Below, in pieces: positions 19,842 to 28,071 of a stretch of DNA of 37,023 bases. This DNA is from a virus. Location of the stretch: the IMG/VR virus record IMGVR_UViG_3300042876_000224, positions 1 to 37,023 of that record. One strand, given 5' to 3'. Under the pieces are notes generated by a model. The model was given only the letters and a program-made list of their open reading frames with translations, did no database searches and was not told where the DNA came from. A program made the translations under genes and the position numbers. The number at the start of each line of letters is the position of its first letter. Position 1 is the stretch's first letter.

Positions 19842-19898
19842 TGGCGGAGGCGGTGAGATTCGAACTCACGAAGGGCGGAACCCTTGCCGGTTTTCAAG
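19842..19898 (-). other. attP: attP core: 3' half of a tRNA-Ser(UGA) gene
   Basis: Read on the minus strand, the segment runs from anticodon loop CTTGAAA (anticodon TGA) through anticodon stem ACCGG, a serine-type long variable arm AAGGG/CCCTT, T arm GTGAG-TTCGAAT-CTCAC and acceptor end CGCCTCC-G-CCA. Beyond the anticodon loop the sequence no longer pairs (no CCGGT), so it is not a full tRNA. Phages carry such halves to restore the host tRNA after insertion. Adjacent to the integrase stop. Confidence 0.85.
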
Positions 19899-19989
19899 TC
19901 TTGTGTCCTGACGTGACCGCCCCTGTCTTTCCCTCTCAGGATCGTCCGGCAACAGGCCGGAAACGTCCCCGGGTGGGGTCAGGCTGGGG
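19899..19989. other. Spacer between attP core and lysis genes
   Basis: This short spacer (91 bp) lies between the attachment core and the Rz stop, where rightward and leftward operons converge. Integrase arm sites are expected here; the imperfect repeat GGGTGGGG(T/A)CA, seen near 19788-19800 and 19972-19981 and again at 19983-19991, is a weak candidate. No clear terminator seen. Confidence 0.35.
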
Positions 19990-20547
19990 TCAGTTCTCGT
20001 CACTTGGCCCGGTCACGCGTCCCGCTTTGGGCCAGGCACTGACGCAGGCGACGACCTCGGCAGCGTACTCGTCTCGCTCTTTGGCGGCGACGACAGCAAC
20101 CGCTGCAACCTCTGCAGCGGAGCTTCCAAGGTCGGAAGCATAGGCTGCAAGTGTCGAGGCTCGAGTCTGACAGGCGGCGAGGGAATCCTGGCCGGCTCCA
20201 CCGGCGGCGTAGGCGGCGAGCTGGTTGCGCAGCTGGCCAGCATCAAGCTGCAGGCGACCAAGGCGAGCCGCTTGGTCTGCAATCGTCTTGCGTGCATCGT
20301 CGAGCTCCTTGCGTGAGAGGTCGGCAGCGTCCTGCCAGCGGGCCTCGATGTCGCGCTGCTTGGCCTGCTCCATGGCAATCACGCGCTGCGTGGCGGCCTT
20401 GTGCTGGGCCTCGCGCAGCTCCCAGCGCTCATTGACCTGGGCCTGCACCCACAGCGCTACGCCCGCATGCGACGCGATCAGCAGGCACGCCACCGCGCCC
20501 CAGAACCACGGGCCGAGCGCACCGACCAGGAACGCGATGAGCTTCAC
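19990..20547 (-). CDS. Rz-like inner-membrane spanin
   Basis: The 185-residue product is an i-spanin that joins inner and outer membranes for the last step of lysis. An N-terminal anchor (LIAFLVGALGPWFWGAVACL) is followed by a long periplasmic coiled coil (RWELREAQHKAATQRVIAME, then QDAADLSRKELDDARKTIAD). Start GTG 20547 overlaps the endolysin stop as GTGA. The partner Rz1 gene is nested inside. Context holin-endolysin-Rz/Rz1 supports the call. Confidence 0.85.
   Translation of the reverse strand: MKLIAFLVGALGPWFWGAVACLLIASHAGVALWVQAQVNERWELREAQHKAATQRVIAMEQAKQRDIEARWQDAADLSRKELDDARKTIADQAARLGRLQLDAGQLRNQLAAYAAGGAGQDSLAACQTRASTLAAYASDLGSSAAEVAAVAVVAAKERDEYAAEVVACVSAWPKAGRVTGPSDEN
20013..20297 (-). 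CDS. Rz1-like outer-membrane spanin lipoprotein, nested in Rz
   Basis: The product is 94 residues, in a different frame inside the Rz gene. The signal sequence MHARRLQTKRLALVACSL runs into the lipobox MLASC, giving a lipidated Cys, followed by a Pro-rich stretch (ATSSPPTPPVEPARIPSPPV), both hallmarks of Rz1. Start ATG 20297; an earlier in-frame ATG at 20376 would add a non-signal extension. The C-terminal half is long for Rz1. Confidence 0.8.
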   Translation of the reverse strand: MHARRLQTKRLALVACSLMLASCATSSPPTPPVEPARIPSPPVRLEPRHLQPMLPTLEAPLQRLQRLLSSPPKSETSTLPRSSPASVPGPKRDA

Positions 20548-20960
20548 GTCCGCCAGCCGTTCACGACGTCGATGCGCACCGATTCCCCGGCCTGCAGCGC
20601 CAAGTCGAGCTTGGTGAACAGGTTGTTGTAGGCCGGACGCGAGCGGAACAGCGCGCCGTCCTGCACGTCCTGGCCGACGAGGATGCAACCCTCGGTGTCC
20701 TGGTCCGTGTTACCCGGGTGGATCCGAATGCCTTCGAAGCCGGGCACGCCCAGCAGCAGCGGCATGCGAGTCTTGAAGCGCGGCGACCAAGTGATCTGCA
20801 CCGGATAGTCGCCCTCAGGGATCGCGGTTGCGCCAGGGACCTTGATGCCTGCAGCGCGCACCACGTCCTCGAGCGTGAAGCACTCGAACTGGCCCTCGAT
20901 CGCCAGCTCGCCGATCGTGGCGCGCGCGAACCGCTGTGTGCGGGTGAGCGTGAGCCTCAT
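20544..20960 (-). CDS. DUF5675-type protein, probable endolysin
   Basis: The product is 138 residues. It starts at ATG 20960 with an ATGA overlap on the holin stop. Blocks are LTLTRTQRFARATIGELAIE, FECFTLEDVVR, AIPEGDYPVQITWSPRFKT and GVPGFEGIRIHPGNTDQDTE followed by GCILVG. The IRIHPGN..(D/T)..GCI pattern recalls L,D-transpeptidase-like His/Cys motifs of DUF5675, a family found in phage lysis cassettes. No lysozyme or amidase gene exists elsewhere in the genome, so this is the best candidate for wall cleavage. The activity is inferred. Confidence 0.7.
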   Translation of the reverse strand: MRLTLTRTQRFARATIGELAIEGQFECFTLEDVVRAAGIKVPGATAIPEGDYPVQITWSPRFKTRMPLLLGVPGFEGIRIHPGNTDQDTEGCILVGQDVQDGALFRSRPAYNNLFTKLDLALQAGESVRIDVVNGWRT

Positions 20961-21277
20961 GCCTTGGGGAAGCGGGCCTCGGCCCACTTCTCGATGAGGA
21001 ACAGCGCGCGGCTGCCCATGTGGCCAGCGATACCGATGAACACCGCGGTGAGCAGCGGGTCGATGTTGCCGGCCTGGCACAGCCAGAAAGTGAGCAGGCC
21101 AGCGAAGCCGCTGGTGAACACTTCGCCGACGAACTCGACGATGTTGAACGCGCGGGCGTGACCCTCGCGCAGCTTCCGGAGGAATGACACGATGCCTCCC
21201 AGAATCGAGAGCCCGATCACCCACAGGTACGTCAGAACGTCGTAGGTGAACGGGCTCGGGCTCTTTGGTGGTTCCAA
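20957..21277 (-). CDS. Holin, LydA/superfamily III-like
   Basis: The 106-residue membrane protein has about three hydrophobic segments (YLWVIGLSILGGIVSFL, VFTSGFAGLLTFWLCQAG, LLTAVFIGIAGHMGSRALFL) and a connecting charged loop RKLREGHARAFNIVEFVGE, as in LydA-type holins. It would open the inner membrane at lysis. The start is TTG 21277, with AAGGGG about 7 bases upstream; the weak start codon may keep holin levels low. First gene of the lysis cassette. Confidence 0.8.
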   Translation of the reverse strand: MEPPKSPSPFTYDVLTYLWVIGLSILGGIVSFLRKLREGHARAFNIVEFVGEVFTSGFAGLLTFWLCQAGNIDPLLTAVFIGIAGHMGSRALFLIEKWAEARFPKA

Positions 21278-21287
21278 GTCCGGCCCC

Positions 21288-23567
21288 TTAGTTGTTGCTG
21301 CGGGCGACCTCGACCCACTGGCCGCCGGTGTGGCGCAAGGTGAGGACGGAGCCGGCAGCCGTGACGTAGTTGCCGGCGAGGTTCATGTTTCCGGCGCCGC
21401 CGCCGTCGGTGACGGTCAGCGCGGCCGAGAACTGCAGCGTGACCAGACGACCGCGATACCCGCCGTTGATCGTGCTGATGCCCGTCGTGCCAGTGACCGT
21501 GAAGTAGTCGCCAGCCTCCGGCAGGTCAATCGTTGCGGCGCTTGCAATGCTCCGGTTGTAGATGGCCTCCATGTTGGGGCCAAGCGAGTTGTTGTCGCGA
21601 TTGGTGGCGCTGACAGCGCGAGTGACCCAGGAGTAGATGTTGTTGGTTTGCGCGACGTTGCCGATCGCATTGCCGAACCCGTTCTGCGTAAAGCTGACGC
21701 CGTTCTCCATGCGCGCGGTCGTGTCGATGATCGTGTTTCCGACCACGGAGTTGTAGTCAGCGCCATCGAGCCGAATGCCGTCACGCGAACCAGAGGCGGC
21801 GCCCTGGCCGGTGTTCGCAACGATGTTGCTCGCGATGTGGTTGTACCAACAGAAGGAACCGGCACCGGTGCGCTGGCACAGAATGCCCTCCGCGTCGGTG
21901 TTGTCGATGTTGTTGCCGGTGATCGTCACCCGGTTGTTGTCGAGGTTCATGACCCCGCGCGTGAAGCCGCTGATGCGGTTGTTGGCGATCACGTTGCCGT
22001 TGGCGTTGCCGCTCATACGGATGCCGCCAAAGCCGTTTGTCGTGCGCGTGTCGTTGCCGACGAAGTTGCCATCGACCACGCAGTCGCTGCACGCGCCCAG
22101 GTTCACGCCTGCGTCCGCGCAGTTGCGGATCACATTGCCCTTGACCACGAAGCGATTGCACGCGGACAGGCTGATCGAGTGCCCTGAGGTCAGGCCGCAG
22201 CCGTTGAACTGGTTGTCGGTGATCTGACCGTCGACGCAGTTCACCTGGAACACGATGCCGTTGCCGGCGGTGTTGGTGAAGCGGCAGCGGCGTACCGTCG
22301 GCCGTGTGGCAGTGCTCAGGTCGAGCGCGGCCCCGGCCGTGTTGTTGGTCTTGTTCCCGTCGAACGTAATGTCTTCGACAGTGAAGCCGGTCGTCGCCGA
22401 GCCGGCAAAGATCATGTTCTGGTTGGTGGCGTTGACCAGCTGCAGCGTGGTGAGCTCTCGCCCTTGCCCGCGCAGTGTGACGTTCGAGCGTGCCGTCATC
22501 TGGCCGCCCACCAGGAACACCCCGGCGCCCAGCGTCACGACGCCGCCGCCTACGGCGTTGACCGCGGTCATGGCAGAGTTGATGCCGAAGCCGTCGCCGG
22601 TGCTCGCGCCGTTTCCGATTGCGCCCCACCACTCAGCGCACACCTCTGGCCGGGCCTGCGGGCCGAACGTGCCCTGATAGGTGCCGTTGGCGACGTTGAA
22701 GATGCGACGCCGCTGCGCGATGACCGACGAGTTGACGGTAACCGTCACGCCGCTGTCGGCCTTGAGCTCGGCGCCGGCCTCAAAGATCAGCGTGACGTTT
22801 GTTGGGAACGTGATGTTCGACGCGATCCGGTGCTGGCCTTCAGGGATGAGCACGGTGCGCGAGCCTTGCGCAATGGCCTCGGTCAGGCACGCGTTGATCG
22901 CCGCCCGCACGTCGATCGCGCCGGTGCCTGCGGCAACGTCGGCAATCTGCGCCGCACTGTAGAAGTCGTACAGGCTCAGCGCCTCGCGCCGCAGCTTGTC
23001 CTGCAGCGTGCGCGCCACCGCGCCGGTGCCTGACTGCAGGAAGCCAATGCCGGACGTGCCGCCGCTCGCCGCCAGGGTTGCAGCGAGCGCGGCCGCCGAC
23101 CCGCTGACAGGCGCAGTCAGCAGCGGCTGACCAGCGGCATCGAAGCCGAGTAGCAGGTTCGCGCGGCCCGCCGCGTTGGGCAGATCGTTCAGCGGGAGGT
23201 CGCCCTCCGCCACGCGCAGCGCGCGCCCAACCTTCTCGTCGAGCTGCTGAATCATCATGACCGGGGCGTCCTGGTCATCGTTCAGCGTCGTCGCCGGCAG
23301 ATTGCCGTTGAACTGGTAGTCGGTCGTGCGCGCGATGGCCATGTTGCGCGCGATGCGGATTGCAGCCGCAGCAGCGGGCGCAACCGCAAACGTGATGCTG
23401 CCGCCGGCGGCTTGCCCAACGCCGGCGACGCTGTAGTTCGTGACCAGGAGCCCGTCGACCGTGACCTTCAGGTCGGACGCCTGCAGGATCTTGAACCCGT
23501 AGGCGAAGACGGTCGTGACACCGTTGCCGACGTGATTGTTGAAGGATGGTGCTGCGGGTACGGTCAC
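21288..23567 (-). CDS. Tailspike with T7-fibre-like N-terminus and beta-helix
   Basis: The 759-residue protein is the receptor-binding protein. Residues 1-130 resemble the T7 tail-fibre head-binding domain (GNGVTTVFAYGFKILQASDL, PATTLNDDQDAPVMMIQQLD). From about 200 begins a pectate-lyase-like start (LYDFYSAAQIADVAAGTGAI, VLIPEGQHRIASNITFPTN), then a long right-handed beta-helix rich in N/G/D turns (VIRNCADAGVNLGACSDCV, IANNRISGFTRGVMNLDNN). The C-terminus (YNRSIASAATIDLPEAGDYF) is a beta trimer-type cap. It likely binds or cuts surface polysaccharide. Start GTG 23567 with GAGG upstream. Confidence 0.85.
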   Translation of the reverse strand: MTVPAAPSFNNHVGNGVTTVFAYGFKILQASDLKVTVDGLLVTNYSVAGVGQAAGGSITFAVAPAAAAAIRIARNMAIARTTDYQFNGNLPATTLNDDQDAPVMMIQQLDEKVGRALRVAEGDLPLNDLPNAAGRANLLLGFDAAGQPLLTAPVSGSAAALAATLAASGGTSGIGFLQSGTGAVARTLQDKLRREALSLYDFYSAAQIADVAAGTGAIDVRAAINACLTEAIAQGSRTVLIPEGQHRIASNITFPTNVTLIFEAGAELKADSGVTVTVNSSVIAQRRRIFNVANGTYQGTFGPQARPEVCAEWWGAIGNGASTGDGFGINSAMTAVNAVGGGVVTLGAGVFLVGGQMTARSNVTLRGQGRELTTLQLVNATNQNMIFAGSATTGFTVEDITFDGNKTNNTAGAALDLSTATRPTVRRCRFTNTAGNGIVFQVNCVDGQITDNQFNGCGLTSGHSISLSACNRFVVKGNVIRNCADAGVNLGACSDCVVDGNFVGNDTRTTNGFGGIRMSGNANGNVIANNRISGFTRGVMNLDNNRVTITGNNIDNTDAEGILCQRTGAGSFCWYNHIASNIVANTGQGAASGSRDGIRLDGADYNSVVGNTIIDTTARMENGVSFTQNGFGNAIGNVAQTNNIYSWVTRAVSATNRDNNSLGPNMEAIYNRSIASAATIDLPEAGDYFTVTGTTGISTINGGYRGRLVTLQFSAALTVTDGGGAGNMNLAGNYVTAAGSVLTLRHTGGQWVEVARSNN

Positions 23568-23600
23568 TGGCGGCCTCGCGCGTGAGAACGCGCGGGCCGA

Positions 23601-25262
23601 TCAGGACAGGTCGAGCTCGACCTCGTGAACCCCGCCGTTCGGGCGCCAATCGTGCTGCGGGCGGGCGGGCGGAATCCCGCCCGATTGGGACCCTCGTTTG
23701 CCGATGCGCGCTGGTTCCGAATGGATCGCGCGCGCCGCCGCGTCAAGGAAGTCGTCGGGCTGCTCGACGATGGCCGGGTTCCAGCTGCGCATCTCGTCCT
23801 CGACGGTGTCGATGACGGACGTATGCGCCCACAAGTACCCAGAGCGCAGCGGAGGCTCGAGTGCGGACAGGATCGCCTGGTTCTTGTTGCCCTTGGCCTG
23901 CTCCTCACGCACGCCGCACTGGATCTTGCGCCGCTTCAGGGCCCCGCGCAGGATCGATGGCACATGCCCGCCAATGCCGTTCGTCTCCACGTCGACGCGC
24001 GACAGGTGGAACTCCTCGATCACGTCGCAGATCGTCTCGACCTGGCCCCCTTGGATCATGCCGTCCTCCGTCGGCTCGGCCAGATCGCCGAGCAGCGCGA
24101 TTGCGCGGTGCCAATAGAGGTTGCCCGCCTCGTCTTGCAGCACCAAGCACAGCGCCGACTTGTTCGAGCGCAGCTTGCCGCTGGCGGGGTCAAGCCGCAG
24201 CGTGGCCGACATGATGCGCACCTGCCCTAGCAGCAGGAACGGTTGTCCGTTGACCTCGCGCAGCACCGGCTCGTGCTCGTAGGGAATCAGGCGATCGGGG
24301 TCGAGGCGCGTCTCCTGCACGGGCTTGGCCTCAAGCTGATACTGCGAGTCCCAAGCGTTCAGCGTTCGAGTGTCCTTGCGCCGGCGTTCCAGGTCCTTGC
24401 GGTTGAAGCGCTCCGGCCAGGCGCAGCCGCTGTAGACGTCGAGCACCATGCTGAGCGGCGCGCGCAGCACTAGGTGGCCGCCGCGGTCGATCGAGTAATC
24501 ACGGCCCTCGACCAGCAGGCGCGCGAACTTGCCGATGCCTGCGAACACGTAGATGCCATCGTCCTGCGGCTCGAACGTCAGGCGGTAGCGCGTGTCCTTG
24601 CTGGCGTCCTCGATGCGCTGGGCCTTCGCGAACAGCGGGATCTTCAGCACCGCAGCACCTCCGGCAATCTCCTCGGGGTAGATCGAGTCGTGCGTGTGCG
24701 GCGTGCCGATGTACGTCTTCTGTCCGCCTGGCACCAGGATGTGCGTGCCCTCGCTGATGCGGTCGCGCAGCTTCTCGCGCGCCTCAGCGGTGCGGATGTT
24801 CTTCGGCACCTCGATGTCGTCAAAGTCCACGGCATCAGCGCGCGAGCCGGTTGCGTTCGACAGCACGCCGTGCGCCGCCATCGACGGGTTGCGCGCGTCC
24901 GGCGCCCCGTTGACCCAGAACTCCTCGGTGCCCGTCTGCGGCGGCAGCATGCCCGCGCACCAGGGGTGATGCCGCAGGACGTTCAGCACGTCGCGCGTCA
25001 TCTTCTTCGCGAGTTTCGTGTCCTCGGACCAAACGAGCGACCGGTGTGTCCTGTCGCAGTACAGGCGCCAAGCCTTGTAGACCGCGTAAATGGTCGACTT
25101 GGCTGCGCCGCGGAAGATCATGAGCACGCGCACCGGGTCGTCGCAGTTGTCTAGCCAGTCGACCACCCGCCAGTGAATTACGGGCACTTCCCAGCGCTGG
25201 CGCCGCGCCCACACCCAGAAGAAGGCGCGGAAGCTGGCTGGCTTACTTGCGCTTGCCGACAT
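23601..25262 (-). CDS. Terminase large subunit
   Basis: The 553-residue protein is the packaging motor. The ATPase part has P-loop MIFRGAAKSTIYAV, Walker B AVDFDDIEVP and coupling motif TYIGTPHTHDS. The nuclease part has Asp in RLDPASGKL, VDVETNGIGG and QPDDFLDAAARA. The arrangement matches T7 gp19-type terminases, which follow the ejection proteins in the genome as here. ATG 25262 lies inside the small-subunit gene (20 bp overlap). Near the C-terminus the frame runs through palindrome copy 3 (SGGIPPARPQ), which looks like an insertion into a variable tail. Confidence 0.92.
   Translation of the reverse strand: MSASASKPASFRAFFWVWARRQRWEVPVIHWRVVDWLDNCDDPVRVLMIFRGAAKSTIYAVYKAWRLYCDRTHRSLVWSEDTKLAKKMTRDVLNVLRHHPWCAGMLPPQTGTEEFWVNGAPDARNPSMAAHGVLSNATGSRADAVDFDDIEVPKNIRTAEAREKLRDRISEGTHILVPGGQKTYIGTPHTHDSIYPEEIAGGAAVLKIPLFAKAQRIEDASKDTRYRLTFEPQDDGIYVFAGIGKFARLLVEGRDYSIDRGGHLVLRAPLSMVLDVYSGCAWPERFNRKDLERRRKDTRTLNAWDSQYQLEAKPVQETRLDPDRLIPYEHEPVLREVNGQPFLLLGQVRIMSATLRLDPASGKLRSNKSALCLVLQDEAGNLYWHRAIALLGDLAEPTEDGMIQGGQVETICDVIEEFHLSRVDVETNGIGGHVPSILRGALKRRKIQCGVREEQAKGNKNQAILSALEPPLRSGYLWAHTSVIDTVEDEMRSWNPAIVEQPDDFLDAAARAIHSEPARIGKRGSQSGGIPPARPQHDWRPNGGVHEVELDLS
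23667..23682. repeat. Palindrome GGGCGG-AATC-CCGCCC, copy 3
   Basis: Identical to 954-969 and 4902-4917 but located inside the terminase C-terminal coding region, about 80 bp before its stop. It encodes SGGIPPA and precedes the tailspike gene. Confidence 0.75.
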
Positions 25263-25596
25263 TCTTGGCCCGGCGCGATGCGGCGTCGATCGCGCGCAAC
25301 GCTTCGGCCTCGGCAGTGGCGATTTCCTTCTCGATGTCCGTGTCGTCCGTGGCCGCCTCTGGATCAGGCGGCGCCACGCGCTGCACCGTGCCGATCAGCG
25401 TGTGCAGGCGGGTGAGTGTCGACAGCGTTGCGGCCGCGTTCTTCTTGCACCAGTACAGATCGCCGCGCGTGTCGCGGTCCATGGCGCTGAGCGCGATGCC
25501 TCTGCCTGGCCAGCCGTCCGGGTCGACCTCATTGACGAGGACGTCGGTCAGCTTCTCGGCGAGCCCCTGCAGCTTCTCGTACTGGTCCTGTCGCAT
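25243..25596 (-). CDS. Terminase small subunit
   Basis: The product is 117 residues, one base after the stop of the ejection protein gene and overlapping the large-subunit start. It is helical and charged: QYEKLQGLAEKLTDVLVNEV, GDLYWCKKNAAATLSTLTRL, then an acidic/Ala helix EKEIATAEAEALRAIDAASR and a basic tail RAKNVGKRK. Size, position and the K...NA..TL..L helix pattern fit small terminases of T7-like podophages. Called mainly from position. Confidence 0.75.
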   Translation of the reverse strand: MRQDQYEKLQGLAEKLTDVLVNEVDPDGWPGRGIALSAMDRDTRGDLYWCKKNAAATLSTLTRLHTLIGTVQRVAPPDPEAATDDTDIEKEIATAEAEALRAIDAASRRAKNVGKRK

Positions 25597-25597
25597 G

Positions 25598-28069
25598 TCA
25601 CTGCCCCACGGCGGCGCCGAGGTCCGGTGCGCGGCTCGGCGTCGTGTCGGTCGGGTCCCACCAGAATTGCTGCTTCCAGTCCTTCTGCATCTTCTGCTTC
25701 ATGCGCGCAAGGTAGCCGGGTGACAGCGTCTCCTGCAAGTCGTTGATGAAGGTGCGCTCGAGCGCGGTCTTGGCGTACCAGAGATTGACGTAGGGCAGGT
25801 GCGAGCGCGCGAAGCGCAGCGCCTCCGCACCGGCGTGCGTCTGCTTGCCGCTGATTGCCTCGTCGATGTTGCCCTTGGTGAGCTCGAACAGGTCCGCCAC
25901 GCTGCCCGCCGTCGGCCCGGCCAGGCGGAACATTGGGTCGCTGCGGCTCAGGCTGTCGGCACTGTTTTCGAGCAGCACGTCGCCAAAGAACCCGGCGGCA
26001 CCGCCCTGCGCCATTGCGCGCACCCAGAACTTCGGCTGCGTCATGTCGACCGGGTCTTTGCCTGTGACCACCTGCTTGGCCTGGAACGCGACCGCGCCGA
26101 GCATCGTCAGCGACAGGCCCAGCGCCGAGGCGTAGGCGAGCCGGTTGCCCACCATCGGCGCGCCGTCCAAGTCCGGCACTTCGAACGCCCGCCGCCAGTG
26201 GCGCGAGATCATCGCGATCGGGAACGACTTGAACTGCATCACGCTGCGCCACAGCTCGCCGCGGATCGTGCCGCGCTGCTCGCCGGCCGTCGCCCACGCT
26301 CGTGTCGCCAAGTCCGGGTTGATGATCGCTGTCTGCGACTCGTCGACAATGAGAGACAGCAGCTTGGTGGCGGCCTGCCCATTGATCGAGCGCACGGCGT
26401 CAGGCGTCAGCAGCGGCGTGCCGTTGTAGTCGTCCAGCTTGGCCGTGTTGATGGCCTTCCAGTCGTCTTCGGTCAGGCCCTTGGATTCGAGGCGCCAGCG
26501 GTCGTACTCGGTGAGCTTGGCCCACTCGATGCCATGCAGGCGCGCCAGCCCGCTCATCATGGTCATCTGGAACGACCGGCGCAGGCCATCGGTCCAGGCG
26601 TTCAGTAGCGACAGCCGCATGGTGCTGTTCGCCAGTCGGCCGGTGATGCCGTCGCGCACGTTCTCGCCGGTCCATCGATTCAGGCTAGACAGCAGCGTCT
26701 CGGCCATCAGCCCGTGCGTGCTCATCAGCTCGCGCGCTTCCTTGGTGTTGGCGCGCACGATGTTGGCCAGCGCATCGAAGTAGGACAGCTTGTTGAAGCC
26801 GGTGGTGATGAAGTACGTCCCCAAGTCGGTGACGGACGAGAGCAACGCGCCGGCCAGCTTGCCCGCGGTCTGGATGTTGCGCACGTCCTGGCCGATCTGA
26901 GCCACCAGGCCGCGCCCGGCCACGCTCGACGCGTTGCCGCTGACGATGTTCCAGTACGTTTCGAGCCGCTGGCCGAACACCCGCCGCTCCTCGTTGCCGT
27001 CGGCGCGCTTGGCCAGATCCATCTGCAGGCGCATCTGGTTGTTCGGGTTCGGGCCGTACCGCTCGACCAGCGCAATGTCGCGCGCCTTCTGCGCGATGTG
27101 ACCCATCATCGCGTCGTACATCGACCCGCCGCCGAAGTCCGACAGATACTGCAGGTAGGCGTCGCCGTCCTTGAAATGGATCTCGCGCGCATCGCCGCCA
27201 CGGTTGGCGCGTGCCCCGCTGCCGGTGAAGGCGCCGGGGTCGCGCTTGTTGGCGCCGTCGCTGGTGATCGTCTCGTAGGACCGGCGCAGAAAGTCGAGTA
27301 CCTGCTGGTCGTTCATGCGGCTGCCGTCCTCGTTCAGGTAGCGGCTGCGGTCGAGCAGCGGCAGCACCTGGTTGGCCCAGCCGTCTTTCTGCGCGCGCGC
27401 AATCTTGATGGCGTCATGCGGCTGCGGCAGGTAGCCGTAGTCCAGCTTGCCAACATCGCCGCCGGCGCCGTTGAAGCGCACCCGCGCCGCCTCGATCGTG
27501 TCCAGCCACGCCTTTGCGCCCTTCTGCGCCAGCGCGTTGCCGGTCGAGCCATCCGCCCCGCGGAAGATCTCGAACGCCAGGTCGCGCGTCATCGCCGGGT
27601 TCGACACGTCCCACAGGAACATAGCTGCGCGCCGGCCGACGCCAACGCCCTGCTTGCTGGTCGACGCCTCGATCGTATCCAGCATGCCGGCGGTCATCTC
27701 GCGCTTGATTGCCTCGACTTGCACCTCGGTCTGCTCGAGGTCGCGCACCAGCGCCTCGTGGCGGTTGGCGCCGCCCATCACGCGCTGGTTCGTGCGCAGC
27801 CGCTCCTCGGTCTGCGCGGTCTTCAGCACCTGCAGCGCGGCGTTGCGCACCTTCACCTGCGCCTCGGCCTTGATATCGGCCATCGCCTGCTCAGCCGCCT
27901 TCAGCGTGCGCTGGTCCGCGCTGAGCGAGCGCCACGCCTGCAAGTCGTCGCGCGCCAGCATGGTCGCCGTGCGGCGCAGGCGGCTCTCGATCTCGGCGAG
28001 CTGGTTCTCGGTCAGCCGCCGGCCGGCGGCCTGGTTGATCTGCTGGACGCACTTCGGGTTGATGGCCAT
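25598..28069 (-). CDS. Large internal virion (DNA-ejection) protein
   Basis: The product is 823 residues. The N-terminal 100 residues are a charged coiled coil (MAINPKCVQQINQAAGRRLT, ENQLAEIESRLRRTATMLAR). The middle is mixed alpha/beta (GYLPQPHDAIKIARAQKDGW, GDAYLQYLSDFGGGSMYDAM) and the C-terminal half helical (NIVRANTKEARELMSTHGLM, SLNRWTGENVRDGITGRLA). Large proteins in this place in podophages are carried in the head and injected with DNA, like T7 gp16. No lytic transglycosylase motif is visible. It may include polyvalent-protein segments. Starts 2 bases past the previous stop. Confidence 0.75.
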   Translation of the reverse strand: MAINPKCVQQINQAAGRRLTENQLAEIESRLRRTATMLARDDLQAWRSLSADQRTLKAAEQAMADIKAEAQVKVRNAALQVLKTAQTEERLRTNQRVMGGANRHEALVRDLEQTEVQVEAIKREMTAGMLDTIEASTSKQGVGVGRRAAMFLWDVSNPAMTRDLAFEIFRGADGSTGNALAQKGAKAWLDTIEAARVRFNGAGGDVGKLDYGYLPQPHDAIKIARAQKDGWANQVLPLLDRSRYLNEDGSRMNDQQVLDFLRRSYETITSDGANKRDPGAFTGSGARANRGGDAREIHFKDGDAYLQYLSDFGGGSMYDAMMGHIAQKARDIALVERYGPNPNNQMRLQMDLAKRADGNEERRVFGQRLETYWNIVSGNASSVAGRGLVAQIGQDVRNIQTAGKLAGALLSSVTDLGTYFITTGFNKLSYFDALANIVRANTKEARELMSTHGLMAETLLSSLNRWTGENVRDGITGRLANSTMRLSLLNAWTDGLRRSFQMTMMSGLARLHGIEWAKLTEYDRWRLESKGLTEDDWKAINTAKLDDYNGTPLLTPDAVRSINGQAATKLLSLIVDESQTAIINPDLATRAWATAGEQRGTIRGELWRSVMQFKSFPIAMISRHWRRAFEVPDLDGAPMVGNRLAYASALGLSLTMLGAVAFQAKQVVTGKDPVDMTQPKFWVRAMAQGGAAGFFGDVLLENSADSLSRSDPMFRLAGPTAGSVADLFELTKGNIDEAISGKQTHAGAEALRFARSHLPYVNLWYAKTALERTFINDLQETLSPGYLARMKQKMQKDWKQQFWWDPTDTTPSRAPDLGAAVGQ

Positions 28070-28071
28070 GG

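Noticed and set aside
19842-19930. Complete tRNA-Ser gene
   Set aside because: Only the 3' half is present; sequence beyond the anticodon loop does not form the 5' anticodon stem or D arm. Called an attachment core instead.
21288-23567. Diversity-generating retroelement acting on the tailspike
   Set aside because: No reverse transcriptase and no template/variable repeat pair seen near the tailspike.
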